A DNA stretch of 64,000 nt from Pseudomonadota bacterium (GTDB lineage: Bacteria; Pseudomonadota; Gammaproteobacteria; Xanthomonadales; Xanthomonadaceae), in NCBI GenBank assembly GCA_023386795.1, contig JAEWJB010000158.1, positions 17,700-81,699 of the forward strand. The letters run 5' to 3'. The translations under genes were made by a program, and so were the position numbers. Below, one piece after another: positions 34,253 through 42,547 of this stretch. The notes under the pieces are model-generated. The model worked only from the letters and a program-made list of their open reading frames with translations. It was not told the origin of the DNA and made no database searches. Position 1 is the first letter of the stretch, and each line of letters opens with the position of its first letter.

Positions 34253-35034
34253 AACCGGAGCAATGTGCCGCCGCCTCCGGGCGGCGGCCTTGCGTCGATA
34301 CCCCCACCTACCTGTGGTGTGGGCGTCTGTTGCTGGTGGCCGCCCTGGTGGCGGTGTGCCTGGTGTTCCTGCCCGCTGCACAGGTTCCGACGAGCTGGGT
34401 ACTGCTTGCGGCCGCATGCGTGTGCGGAAGTGCCATTGTGGCGCGACGACTACCACGACGCATCGCCGCCGGTCGCGTGCGGCAGCTGCTGGCCTGGTAC
34501 GGGCCGGCGTTCTTCGTCGGGGCTGCCGCGGCCGACATCACTGCCACGCTGTGGCATTCGCCCACGCTGGATGAAGAGGCGAACCTGCTGCTACGGCCTT
34601 TGCTGGCACGGTGGCCACTGGCCGGGATCCTGGCCGGGGCTGGCATCGTCCAGGTGGCATTTGTCTCGCTATCGATCTCCCTGTGGTGGAACTTGTTGGC
34701 GCGGTGGTCGTGGTACATCGGCGAGGTCGGCGTGCGCGGCCGCGTTCCCCTTCCCCTCGCCATGCTGGGTATGCGCCCGGGCAGCGTCGGGCGTCTGTTC
34801 GGCATGGGGCGCCACATGGACCTGGGCTTGACCGCGGTTGGCTTCTATTTGCCTTGGGTCTATCTCGGCCGTGTCTATCTGGCGATGGAGTGGATGGGGT
34901 GGGTTCCGATCTCGCGGCTGGTAATGCCGGGCGTGTTGTTGGGCGCCGCCTATCTCACGCAGTGGGCGATCGTGCGGCATGCCTGCACCCGGATGGATAA
35001 GAAAAATCCAATGGTGAAAGCATCCATCCGCTAG
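34249..35034 (+). CDS. Multi-pass membrane protein coupled to peptide 1
   Basis: The GTG at 34249 overlaps the stop of peptide 1, and GGAAG stands 5-9 bases before it, so translation is coupled. The 261-residue product has about six hydrophobic segments (LLLVAALVAVCLVFLP; VLLAAACVCGSAIVA; YGPAFFVGAAAADITA; ILAGAGIVQVAFVSLSIS; LTAVGFYLPWVYLGRVYLA; PGVLLGAAYLTQWAIV). It carries a conserved-looking DEEANLLLRPLL segment reminiscent of DUF5658-type proteins. No enzyme motif is seen. Its place between two precursor genes makes it a candidate immunity or export-accessory protein; this is inference only. Confidence 0.68.
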   Translation: MKPEQCAAASGRRPCVDTPTYLWCGRLLLVAALVAVCLVFLPAAQVPTSWVLLAAACVCGSAIVARRLPRRIAAGRVRQLLAWYGPAFFVGAAAADITATLWHSPTLDEEANLLLRPLLARWPLAGILAGAGIVQVAFVSLSISLWWNLLARWSWYIGEVGVRGRVPLPLAMLGMRPGSVGRLFGMGRHMDLGLTAVGFYLPWVYLGRVYLAMEWMGWVPISRLVMPGVLLGAAYLTQWAIVRHACTRMDKKNPMVKASIR

Positions 35035-35180
35035 AAATCGAAAATCCATGCAGGATCGTGATTGTTCGATTGAATGCACGGACGCACCATGCGCCCGCCA
35101 GTGGGTTGGCGACCTCGATCGTGCATCGGGTTGGCATCGACGGCTGGTACCAATCACTTTAATGAAATGGAGAAATGCCC

Positions 35181-35390
35181 ATGCGTGACCTGACCCTCTC
35201 CGAAATCTCCGCGGTCAACGGTGCGGGCGGCAATCGTGCCCCGGCGTACTACTGCTATCCGGTCCCGTCGTATGGCCGTGGCTATGCCACTGTCGGGGCC
35301 CTGGCCGGTGCGGCCGTGGTCGGCGGTGCCGTCGCCCTGGGCGTGGCGGGCGTCGTGAAGTTGAAGCTCCTCGCCCTGGCGCTGTGCTGA
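35181..35390 (+). CDS. Double-glycine-type leader peptide 2 (microcin-like precursor)
   Basis: The ATG at 35181 is 8 bases after GGAG; an ATG at 35175 is too close to it. The 69-residue product starts MRDLTLSEISAVNGA. Aligned without gaps to peptide 1 it has L4, I9 and V12, and Gly-Ala at the cleavage position. The predicted mature part (54 residues) is Tyr/Pro-rich (APAYYCYPVPSYGRGY), then a glycine/alanine-zipper helix (GALAGAAVVGGAVALGVAGV) and a terminal cysteine. The two cysteines (residues 25 and 69) could form a disulfide. The GxxxG-rich helix is typical of class II bacteriocins and microcins that insert into membranes. Confidence 0.78.
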   Translation: MRDLTLSEISAVNGAGGNRAPAYYCYPVPSYGRGYATVGALAGAAVVGGAVALGVAGVVKLKLLALALC

Positions 35391-35465
35391 TCGAACAAGT
35401 CGATCGGGGGCGCCGCCATGACGGTGGCGCCCTTTTCTGCAGTCGGGGGCAGGGAAGCATGGCGT

Positions 35466-36743
35466 ATGAGCGATGATCTGTTCCGGCAAGAGGTCCTGAC
35501 CGCGCGGCGCGCCACCTGGCTGGGTGGCATTACCCTGGCCAGGCCCGCGTCTTCGAAGGCGCTGGTGATCCTGTCGGTGATCGTGGCGGCCACGGTGCTG
35601 GTGTTCGTGCTGCTGGCGTCCTACACCCGGCGCAGCAGCGTGGTGGGGCAACTGGTGCCGGTACGGGGCGCGGTGACGGTGGTGGCACCGGCTGCCGGCG
35701 TGGTGGCGCAATTGAACGCGGAGGAAGGCGGGCGCGTCCGCCGGGGCCAGCCATTGCTGCGGCTGGATACGCCGTTGGCGACCGGCAGTGGTACCGATGC
35801 GATCGCCGCATTGGCGTCGCGGCTGGCGGAACGGCGTGATGGCCTGGATGCCGCACAGCGCGCACGCGAAGACATGCTGGCCACGCAGGCGCGCGGATTG
35901 CACGCGCAGCTGGACGCCGCCCGCGCCGAGCAGGCACAGCTCGAACAGGAGATCGCGGTGCGTCAGGACGCGCTGCTGCTGGCAAGGCAGTCGCTGCTAC
36001 GGCTCCAGCGCCTGCACGTCGGGCGCTATGTCAGTACCGCGCAGGTGGAGCAGCAGCAGGGCACGGTACTGGATTACGCAGCGCAATTGCAGGCGATGCG
36101 ACGCAGCGCGGCCGGCGCTACGCGCGAGATTGCCCAGCTGGAGCAGGCCTTGGCCGAACTGCCCGGGCAGCAGCTGTCCGCGCGGGCGGAGCATCAGCGC
36201 GCGCTGGCCCAGCTGGCGCAGGAAGAGGTGGAAACCGATGCGCGTGGCGCCCAGGCGCTCACCGCGACCTTGGACGGCGTGGTCGCCAGCCAGCTGGTCA
36301 AGCCAGGACAGGCCGTCCAGGCCGGGCAGCCGCTGCTGGTGCTGATGCCGGCTGATGCGACGCTGGAAGCCGAGCTGTGGGTGCCTAGCCGCGCGATCGG
36401 CTTCATCCGCCGGGGCGACGCGGTGATGCTGCGCTACCAGGCGTATCCGTACCAGAAATTCGGGCACCAGCGCGGCGTGGTGCGGCGCGTTGGGCGCCAT
36501 GCGCTTGGCCAGCGCGAACTGCAGCTCAGCGCCCTCGGCAGCAATGCCAGCGAACCGTACTACCGCGTGGTGGTGGCGTTGCAGCGGCAGGGCATCACCG
36601 CCTACGGCCGGGACGAGCCACTGCATCCGGGAATGCTGCTGGAAGCCGACATCCTGGGCGAACGCCGCCGCCTGATCGAATGGATCTTCGAACCGCTCTA
36701 CAGCATCACGGGTCGCGTGGAGATCGCAGGCGACCCCTCATGA
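35466..36743 (+). CDS. HlyD/CvaA-type membrane fusion protein
   Basis: This 425-residue adaptor has one membrane anchor (ALVILSVIVAATVLVFVLLASYTRR), a lipoyl half-motif (VVAPAAGVVAQLNAEEGGRVRRGQ), a long coiled-coil hairpin (about 110-235) and the second half-motif with TLDGVVASQLVKPGQAV. The order matches CvaA, which links the CvaB transporter to TolC for microcin V export. The ATG at 35466 follows AGGGAAG. Its stop overlaps a 10-codon ORF (ATGA) leading into the transporter gene. Confidence 0.9.
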   Translation: MSDDLFRQEVLTARRATWLGGITLARPASSKALVILSVIVAATVLVFVLLASYTRRSSVVGQLVPVRGAVTVVAPAAGVVAQLNAEEGGRVRRGQPLLRLDTPLATGSGTDAIAALASRLAERRDGLDAAQRAREDMLATQARGLHAQLDAARAEQAQLEQEIAVRQDALLLARQSLLRLQRLHVGRYVSTAQVEQQQGTVLDYAAQLQAMRRSAAGATREIAQLEQALAELPGQQLSARAEHQRALAQLAQEEVETDARGAQALTATLDGVVASQLVKPGQAVQAGQPLLVLMPADATLEAELWVPSRAIGFIRRGDAVMLRYQAYPYQKFGHQRGVVRRVGRHALGQRELQLSALGSNASEPYYRVVVALQRQGITAYGRDEPLHPGMLLEADILGERRRLIEWIFEPLYSITGRVEIAGDPS

Positions 36744-36772
36744 AGACCGCACACGCGGCCGGGAACACGTGA
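36740..36772 (+). CDS. Possible 10-codon coupling ORF between adaptor and transporter
   Basis: ATG at 36740 overlaps the adaptor stop (ATGA). The ORF (MKTAHAAGNT) ends in a TGA that overlaps the transporter's GTG start (GTGA). It could pass ribosomes from one gene to the next, or mark an ancestral in-frame N-terminus of the transporter. Confidence 0.3.
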   Translation: MKTAHAAGNT

Positions 36773-38865
36773 AGCCGATATTGCAATCCGAAGCCGCCGA
36801 ATGCGGCCTGGCCGCCCTGGCGATGGTGACCAGTGCCCATGGGCACGCGATTACGCTCGCCGAACTGCGGCAGCGGTATTCCACTTCGCTCAAGGGCGCC
36901 TCACTGGGCCAACTGATCGCCATCGCGCAGGAGCTGGGCCTGTCGGCGCGGCCGTTGCGGCTGGATATCGAGCACCTGGGGCAGCTGCGCGTGCCGTGCA
37001 TCCTGCACTGGGACCTCAATCATTTCGTCGTGTTGTCCAAGGTGGCCAGGGGCAAGGCGTCGATCCTCGACCCGGCCGTCGGCGAACGCCGCCTGGCGCT
37101 GTCGGAAGTGTCGAGCCATTTCACCGGCATCGCGCTGGAACTGGTGCCCCACGCCGGCTTCCAACGCCGGCGCGCCCTGCCGTCGATCTCCATCCGGCAG
37201 CTCACCGGTCGCGTGCGCGGACTGGGTTCGTCATTGGCGCAGGTGCTTGCGCTGTCGCTGGCGTTGCAGGTCTTCGTGGTATTGGCGCCGTTCTATTCGC
37301 AGTGGGTGATCGACCAGGTGCTGGTGTCGGCCGACCGTGACCTGCTCGCGGTACTCGGCCTGGGATTCGGGCTGGCCTTGCTGCTGCAGGTGGCCGTCGG
37401 GCTGCTGCGCGGCTGGACCGTGGTGCAGTTGTCCGCCTCGCTGGGCCTCCAGTGGATGGGCAATGTCTTCGCCCACCTGCTGCGGTTGCCGATGGACTAC
37501 TTCGAGAAGCGCCACCTGGGCGACATCACCTCGCGGCTGGGCTCGGTGCAGGCGATCCAGAAGACCTTGACCACCAGCTTCGTCGAAGCCGTGATCGATG
37601 GCCTGATGGCGGTCGTGACGCTGGTGCTGATGCTGGTCTACAGCTGGAAACTGGCGCTGGTCACGCTGGCGGCGGTGCTGGCGTATCTCGGGATCCGCGC
37701 CGTGGCTTTCCGGCCGCTGCGCGACGGTACCGAACGCCAGCTGGTCGCCGATGCCCGCCGGGAAAGCCATCTGCTCGAATCGCTGCGCGGGATGCAGAGC
37801 CTGAAGGTGGCGGGCGAGGAGCCGCGGCGGCGCGCCACGTATGAAAACCTGATGGTCGACAACGTCAACGCCGAAGTGCGGCTGGCGCGGCTGGACCTGG
37901 GGTTCGGCACTGCGAGCCAGCTGGTGTTCGGGATCGAGCGCGTGGCGGTGGTATGGATCGCCGCGGTGCTGGCCCTGCGCGGCGTGTTCTCGGTGGGCAT
38001 GATGGTGGCCTACCTCGCCTACAAGGACCAGTTCGCCTCGCGCATGTCCGCGTTGATCGACAAGTGGATGGAGCTGCGCATGTTGCGCCTGCACGGCGAA
38101 CGGCTCGCCGACGTGGTGTTGGCGGCGCCCGACCATGCCGCCGCGCCGGCCACCGCCGCGCTGCCGGTTACCGCGTCCCTGCAGTTGGACGGCGTGCACT
38201 TCCGCTATGCCGACAGCGAACCCTGGGTGCTGGCCGATTGCAGCCTGCACGTGGAAGAGGGCGAATCGGTGGCCATCATCGGTGCGTCCGGGTGTGGCAA
38301 GAGCACGTTGCTCAAGTTGCTGCTCGGATTGCAGCGGCCACAAGCCGGCACCATTCGCCTGGGCGGCGAGGACCTGTGGCGGCTCGGGCCGGCCAGGGCG
38401 CGTGCGATGTTCGGCGTGGTGATGCAAGACGACCAGCTGTTCGCCGGCAGCATCGCCGACAACATCAGCTTCTTCGATCCGGCTTTCGACCTGGCACGGG
38501 TGGAGGAGGCGGCGCGGCTGGCGGCGGTGCACGAGGACATCCTCGCCATGCCGATGGGTTATCACGGCCTGATCGGCGACATGGGCAGCGCGCTGTCGGG
38601 CGGACAGAAGCAGCGGCTGATTCTGGCCCGCGCGCTGTATCGCCGTCCGCGGGTGCTGGTGCTCGACGAGGCCACCAGCCACCTGGACGTGGCCCGCGAG
38701 CACCAGGTCAGCGAGGCGGTGCGCCAGCTGCGGCTGACCCGGCTGATTGTCGCCCACCGGCCGGAGACCATTGCCAGCGCGGACCGCATCCTGGTGATGG
38801 ACCAGGGCCGCATCGTCGAGGAAATCCGTCCCACGCCCCGGGCTGCGGCAGGCGCGCCGGCCTGA
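36769..38865 (+). CDS. Peptidase-containing ABC transporter (CvaB-type, C39)
   Basis: The 698-residue protein has an N-terminal C39 peptidase with Cys12 in EAAECGLAALAM, His in HWDLNHFVVL and Asp in ILDPAVG, so the leader-cutting site is intact. A six-helix exporter domain follows (about 150-430), then an ATPase with Walker A GASGCGKST, signature LSGGQKQR, Walker B VLVLDEAT and the H-loop VAHRPE. Such PCATs remove double-glycine leaders while exporting the peptide. The GTG start at 36769 leaves a short but adequate N-terminus. The two precursors upstream are the obvious substrates. Confidence 0.94.
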   Translation: MKPILQSEAAECGLAALAMVTSAHGHAITLAELRQRYSTSLKGASLGQLIAIAQELGLSARPLRLDIEHLGQLRVPCILHWDLNHFVVLSKVARGKASILDPAVGERRLALSEVSSHFTGIALELVPHAGFQRRRALPSISIRQLTGRVRGLGSSLAQVLALSLALQVFVVLAPFYSQWVIDQVLVSADRDLLAVLGLGFGLALLLQVAVGLLRGWTVVQLSASLGLQWMGNVFAHLLRLPMDYFEKRHLGDITSRLGSVQAIQKTLTTSFVEAVIDGLMAVVTLVLMLVYSWKLALVTLAAVLAYLGIRAVAFRPLRDGTERQLVADARRESHLLESLRGMQSLKVAGEEPRRRATYENLMVDNVNAEVRLARLDLGFGTASQLVFGIERVAVVWIAAVLALRGVFSVGMMVAYLAYKDQFASRMSALIDKWMELRMLRLHGERLADVVLAAPDHAAAPATAALPVTASLQLDGVHFRYADSEPWVLADCSLHVEEGESVAIIGASGCGKSTLLKLLLGLQRPQAGTIRLGGEDLWRLGPARARAMFGVVMQDDQLFAGSIADNISFFDPAFDLARVEEAARLAAVHEDILAMPMGYHGLIGDMGSALSGGQKQRLILARALYRRPRVLVLDEATSHLDVAREHQVSEAVRQLRLTRLIVAHRPETIASADRILVMDQGRIVEEIRPTPRAAAGAPA

Positions 38866-38933
38866 CGCCGCCGCCCGGCCCCCACCCGCTGGTAGAATGC
38901 GCCGATCCGTTCCGTCTGCCAGCGACCCCCGCC

Positions 38934-39131
38934 ATGAGCCATACCGCCACCGCGCCCGCCAACGCCGAAAAGCGCTACAACGTGCACCGCAGCGAGCTGC
39001 CGCTGAGCTGCCCGACCCCGGAGATGGCGCTGTGGAACTCGCATCCGCGCGTCTACCTGCCGATCGAGGACGAGCCGAACCAGCAGGCGCAGTGCCCGTA
39101 CTGCGGCGCGATCTTCGTGCTGGTCGACTGA
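38934..39131 (+). CDS. CHCC zinc-finger domain protein
   Basis: This 65-residue protein has the zf-CHCC pattern: CPTPEMALWNSHPRVYLPI followed by QCPYCGAIFVL. It is the bacterial relative of the mitochondrial complex I accessory subunit NDUFS6. Function in bacteria is unknown. A TAGAAT -10 lies about 40 bases upstream (38893-38898) and no ribosome site is visible. It lies 10 bases before a glycosyltransferase gene. Confidence 0.85.
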   Translation: MSHTATAPANAEKRYNVHRSELPLSCPTPEMALWNSHPRVYLPIEDEPNQQAQCPYCGAIFVLVD

Positions 39132-39141
39132 CCCACGCCCG

Positions 39142-40254
39142 ATGCACCGCCTGACCGTGGTGCAACTGCTGCCGGCCCTGCATTCCGGCGGTGTTGAACG
39201 CTCCACGCTGGAGATCGCCCAGGCACTGGTCCACGCCGGGCACCGCGCGGTCGTCGTCTCTGCCGGCGGCCGGCTGGTGCAGCCGCTGCTGGCCAGTGGG
39301 GCCGAGCACGTCACCCTGGATATCGGCCGCAAGTCGTTGCTGACGCTGCGCCACGTGCCGGCGCTGCGCCGGCTGTTCGTCGAGCTGGGGGCCGATATCG
39401 TCCACGCGCGCTCGCGCCTGCCGGCCTGGCTGGGCTGGTATGCGCTGCGCGGCATGTCCCATGACCTGCGCCCGCGCTTCATCACCACGGTCCACGGGCT
39501 CAACTCGCCCGGCCGCTACAGCGCGGTGATGACCTACGGCGAGCGGGTGATCTGCGTCTCGCGCACGGTGCAGGACTACGTGCTGCGGCACTACCCGGAT
39601 ACTGACCCGCAGAAGCTGCGCGTCATTCCGCGCGGCATCGACATGGCGCAATTCCCGCGCCGACCGCACCCGGACCCCAACGCCCGTGCCTGGGCACAGT
39701 CCGAAGTGCCAGCCCTGGCCGGCGATGGCCCTTGGCTGCTGCTGCCGGGGCGCGGCACGCGCCTGAAGGGGCACCACGATGGCCTGCGCCTGCTGGCGCG
39801 GCTGCGCGCCGAAGGCTCCGGCGCGCGCCTGTGGCTGCCGGGTTCGCGCGAGCCCGGGCGCGAAGATTACATCCGCGAACTCGAGGCCGAGGCCGCGCGC
39901 CTGGGCATCGCCGACGCGGTCGCCTTCACCGGGCCGACCTCGCGCATTGCCGAGGCCTATGCGGCTTGCGACTTGGTGCTGCAGCTCTCCCGCAAGCCCG
40001 AGGCGTTCGGCCGCACGGTGCTGGAGGCACTGTCGGTCGGCCGCCCCGTGCTGGGCTGGGCGCATGGCGGCGTGGGCGAACTGCTGGGGGAAATGCAACC
40101 GCGCGGCGCGGTGGCCCCGTTCGACGAAGACGCGCTGGCGCGCCAGGCCGTGGACCTGCTCGCCGCGCCTGCGGCACCCCCGGCGCGGATTCCCTATACC
40201 CTGCACGCGATGCAGGACAGCACCCTGAAGGTCTATGCCGAACGCGCACGCTGA
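39142..40254 (+). CDS. Family 4 glycosyltransferase
   Basis: This 370-residue GT-B protein has an acceptor-binding N-domain (LLPALHSGGVERSTLEIAQAL) and a donor-binding C-domain with the EAFGRTVLEALSVGRPVLG block (E-x7-E) and GGVGELL. It probably adds a sugar to lipopolysaccharide core or a related glycan. Its last 20 bases overlap the next gene, an O-antigen ligase homologue. Confidence 0.88.
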   Translation: MHRLTVVQLLPALHSGGVERSTLEIAQALVHAGHRAVVVSAGGRLVQPLLASGAEHVTLDIGRKSLLTLRHVPALRRLFVELGADIVHARSRLPAWLGWYALRGMSHDLRPRFITTVHGLNSPGRYSAVMTYGERVICVSRTVQDYVLRHYPDTDPQKLRVIPRGIDMAQFPRRPHPDPNARAWAQSEVPALAGDGPWLLLPGRGTRLKGHHDGLRLLARLRAEGSGARLWLPGSREPGREDYIRELEAEAARLGIADAVAFTGPTSRIAEAYAACDLVLQLSRKPEAFGRTVLEALSVGRPVLGWAHGGVGELLGEMQPRGAVAPFDEDALARQAVDLLAAPAAPPARIPYTLHAMQDSTLKVYAERAR

Positions 40255-41554
40255 ATCGATCGCGCCGTTGCCCCCGCAGGCCGGGCGCTGGGCGCCGGTG
40301 TGGGTGATCGTGTTCGTCGCGCTGTGGCCCGCGCCGGGCCTGGCCGAGACCGTGCTTTCGCTGGGCGCGGTATTCGCGACCTGGCGCCTGCTGCGGCGCC
40401 GCTTCCGCGGCGGTACGCAACTGCTGAGCGGCGCCGCCTGGGCCCTGACCAGCGTGCTGTTCCTCGCCTATTGGCTGCCGGAACTGTTCTCCGCGTTCGA
40501 CGCCATCGATGTCCCGCTGGCACTGCGCAAGTCGCTGACGGACCTGCGCTACCTGCCTTTCATGTGGCTGTGCGCGATCGCCGTGGCCGACCCGGTGCGT
40601 CGTCGGCGCACCTTCGGCGGACTGGCGATCATCGGCGGCATATGGACGCTGGATGCGCTGGTGCAGGCCGCAGGGGGCACCAGCCCGCTGTTCTGGTCGA
40701 TGGACCAGCTCAAGTGGGCGATCAGTGGCCATGGCCTGTGCACGCCGCAGGAGATCGCCGCGGTGGATCGCCTCAGCGGCCTGCTCGGCCCGTGCAATCT
40801 CAAGTTCGGCCAGACCCTGGCCAGCCTCTCGCCGTTCCTGCTGTTCGCCGCCGCCGCGCGCGGCCGCGTGGCGTGGGCACTGGCGGCGCTGGCGTGCGGC
40901 GCGGTGGTGGTGATGGCCGGCGCGCGTGCGGCCTGGATCACCTATGCCCTGGTGCTGCTGTTCTCCGGCTGGCGGCTGATCGGCTGGCGCGGCATGGCCA
41001 CCGTCGGCGTGGCCGCGCTGCTCGGGGGCGTGGTGATGTTCAACGTCTCGCCGCAGGTGCACGAGCGCGTCATGCGCACCACCACGATGGTGGGCGCAGG
41101 CAGCGAAGGCGTGGATGCAGCACTATCCGGTCGCGCGCAGATCTGGTCGGCGGCGTTGTGCATGGTGCGCGAGCATCCGCTCAATGGCGTGGGCGCGCGT
41201 GGGTTTCGCGAGGCCTATCCGCAGTGCGACCCCGATCCGGGCCACGCGCCTGCCTGGGGCGAAGGCCCGGCTTTCCACGCACACCAGATCGTGCTGGAAA
41301 TCCTCGCCGAGACCGGTGCGCTCGGCCTGATCCTCTGGTTGGCCGGCATCGCCCAGGCGTGGCGTGCGTGGCGCTATTCCAGTCCCGCGGCGCGCGAGCA
41401 GGCGCGCCCGGCGATGGTGGCGCTGCTGGTCACGGTGTTCCCGCTCAACACGCACCTGGCGTTCTATTCGAGTTTCTGGGGCGGACTGACTTTGATGCTG
41501 GCCGGTCTCTATGCCGGCGCGCTGCTCAACGAGGACCGACGCGAAGGGGCGTGA
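40235..41554 (+). CDS. O-antigen ligase/polymerase family membrane protein
   Basis: The 439-residue protein has about 10-12 membrane segments and the Wzy_C/WaaL region with GARAAWITYALVLLFSGW. A large outside loop follows (about 270-350) with SGRAQIWSAALCMVREHPLNGVGARGFREAYPQC and the conserved HAHQIVLEILAETGALG. Members join O-antigen to lipid A-core or polymerise repeats. It overlaps the glycosyltransferase gene by 20 bases and converges with the lipid A acyltransferase gene with no gap. Confidence 0.87.
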   Translation: MPNAHAESIAPLPPQAGRWAPVWVIVFVALWPAPGLAETVLSLGAVFATWRLLRRRFRGGTQLLSGAAWALTSVLFLAYWLPELFSAFDAIDVPLALRKSLTDLRYLPFMWLCAIAVADPVRRRRTFGGLAIIGGIWTLDALVQAAGGTSPLFWSMDQLKWAISGHGLCTPQEIAAVDRLSGLLGPCNLKFGQTLASLSPFLLFAAAARGRVAWALAALACGAVVVMAGARAAWITYALVLLFSGWRLIGWRGMATVGVAALLGGVVMFNVSPQVHERVMRTTTMVGAGSEGVDAALSGRAQIWSAALCMVREHPLNGVGARGFREAYPQCDPDPGHAPAWGEGPAFHAHQIVLEILAETGALGLILWLAGIAQAWRAWRYSSPAAREQARPAMVALLVTVFPLNTHLAFYSSFWGGLTLMLAGLYAGALLNEDRREGA

Positions 41555-42490
41555 TCACTGGTACATGCGCAGCTTCGGGCCGCCATCGGGCTGGCGCTTG
41601 AAGCGGCGATGGATCCACAAGTACTGGTCCGGCGCCTCGCGCACCATGTCCTCGATCGCCGCGTTCACCTGCGCGGTGTCGGCCACGGCATCGTCGGAGG
41701 GAATGCCGGGCAGCGGCGCACCCACGCGCAGGATGTAGTCACCCCCCTCGCGGCGATGGAAGTACGGCACCACCGCGCATCCGGTCAGGCGCGAAAGCTG
41801 GTGGGTAGCGGTGATGGTCGCCGCCGGGTGGCCGAAGAACGGCACGAACACGGTGTCCTTGCCGCGCATGTCCTGGTCCGGGGCATACCACAGCAACCCG
41901 CCTTTCTTGAGGTGCTTGATCGTCGCGCGCAGGTCCTCGTTGGCGAACATCGCCTGCGCGTAGCGCAGGCGGCCACGCTTGACCGCCCATTCGAACACCG
42001 GGTTGCGGTGGCGGCGGTACATGCCGGCCAGCGGCACGTAGTCGCACAGCAGCCTTCCGCACATCTCCAGCGTCATGAAGTGGCCGGAGACCAGCAGCAC
42101 GCCGCGGCCTTCGGCCTGCAATGCCCGCAGGTGTTCCACGCCTTCGATGCGCACGCGCGGGCGGATGGCGTCGATGCTGCCCCACCACGCACGCGCGAAT
42201 TCGAACAGGCCCACCCCGAGCGCATCGAAACTGTCGCGCAGCAGTCGCGCGCGCCAGGCATCGTCCTGGTCGGGGAAGCACAGCCGAAGGTTGACCTCGG
42301 CGGCACGGCGACGGGTGCTGGCGACATGGAAGGCGATCCAGCCGATGCCCCGGCCGAGCGCCCGCTGCAGCAGCCACGGCAGCCGGCCGGCGGCCACCAT
42401 GACCACCAGGGCCAGATACATCGGCCAGTGTGCAGGCGTCAGCAGGGAAGGGCGGGTGGCGACGTCGGCAGGCTCGGACATGGAGGTCAT
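41555..42490 (-). CDS. lpxL: Lipid A biosynthesis acyltransferase (LpxL/HtrB family)
   Basis: This 311-residue protein has an N-terminal membrane segment (PMYLALVVMVAAGRLPWLLQ) and the acyltransferase motif SGHFMTLEMCGR (H-x4-E). Further blocks are MYRRHRNPVFEW, PDQDMRGKDTVFVPFFG and ending block DQYLWIHRRFKRQP. It adds a secondary acyl chain to Kdo2-lipid IVA; LpxL versus LpxM cannot be separated by eye. The start at 42490 or 42481 is uncertain because neither has a ribosome site. It is divergent from waaA, the Kdo transferase whose product it uses. Confidence 0.88.
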   Translation of the reverse strand: MTSMSEPADVATRPSLLTPAHWPMYLALVVMVAAGRLPWLLQRALGRGIGWIAFHVASTRRRAAEVNLRLCFPDQDDAWRARLLRDSFDALGVGLFEFARAWWGSIDAIRPRVRIEGVEHLRALQAEGRGVLLVSGHFMTLEMCGRLLCDYVPLAGMYRRHRNPVFEWAVKRGRLRYAQAMFANEDLRATIKHLKKGGLLWYAPDQDMRGKDTVFVPFFGHPAATITATHQLSRLTGCAVVPYFHRREGGDYILRVGAPLPGIPSDDAVADTAQVNAAIEDMVREAPDQYLWIHRRFKRQPDGGPKLRMYQ

Positions 42491-42535
42491 TCTATCGCCC
42501 CGCGGCCCGCGTCGCGCCCGGGGCGGCCGGCATCG

Positions 42536-42547
42536 TATCCTTCGCCG
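42536..42547 (+). promoter_or_regulatory. Candidate -10 for a leaderless waaA transcript
   Basis: TATCCT (42536-42541) ends 6 bases before the waaA ATG, the same geometry as at rsgA. No ribosome site is present. Confidence 0.35.

Noticed and set aside
35162..35188. Eight-codon ORF just before peptide 2
   Set aside because: No ribosome site of its own and no notable residues; it overlaps the start region of the better-supported peptide gene.
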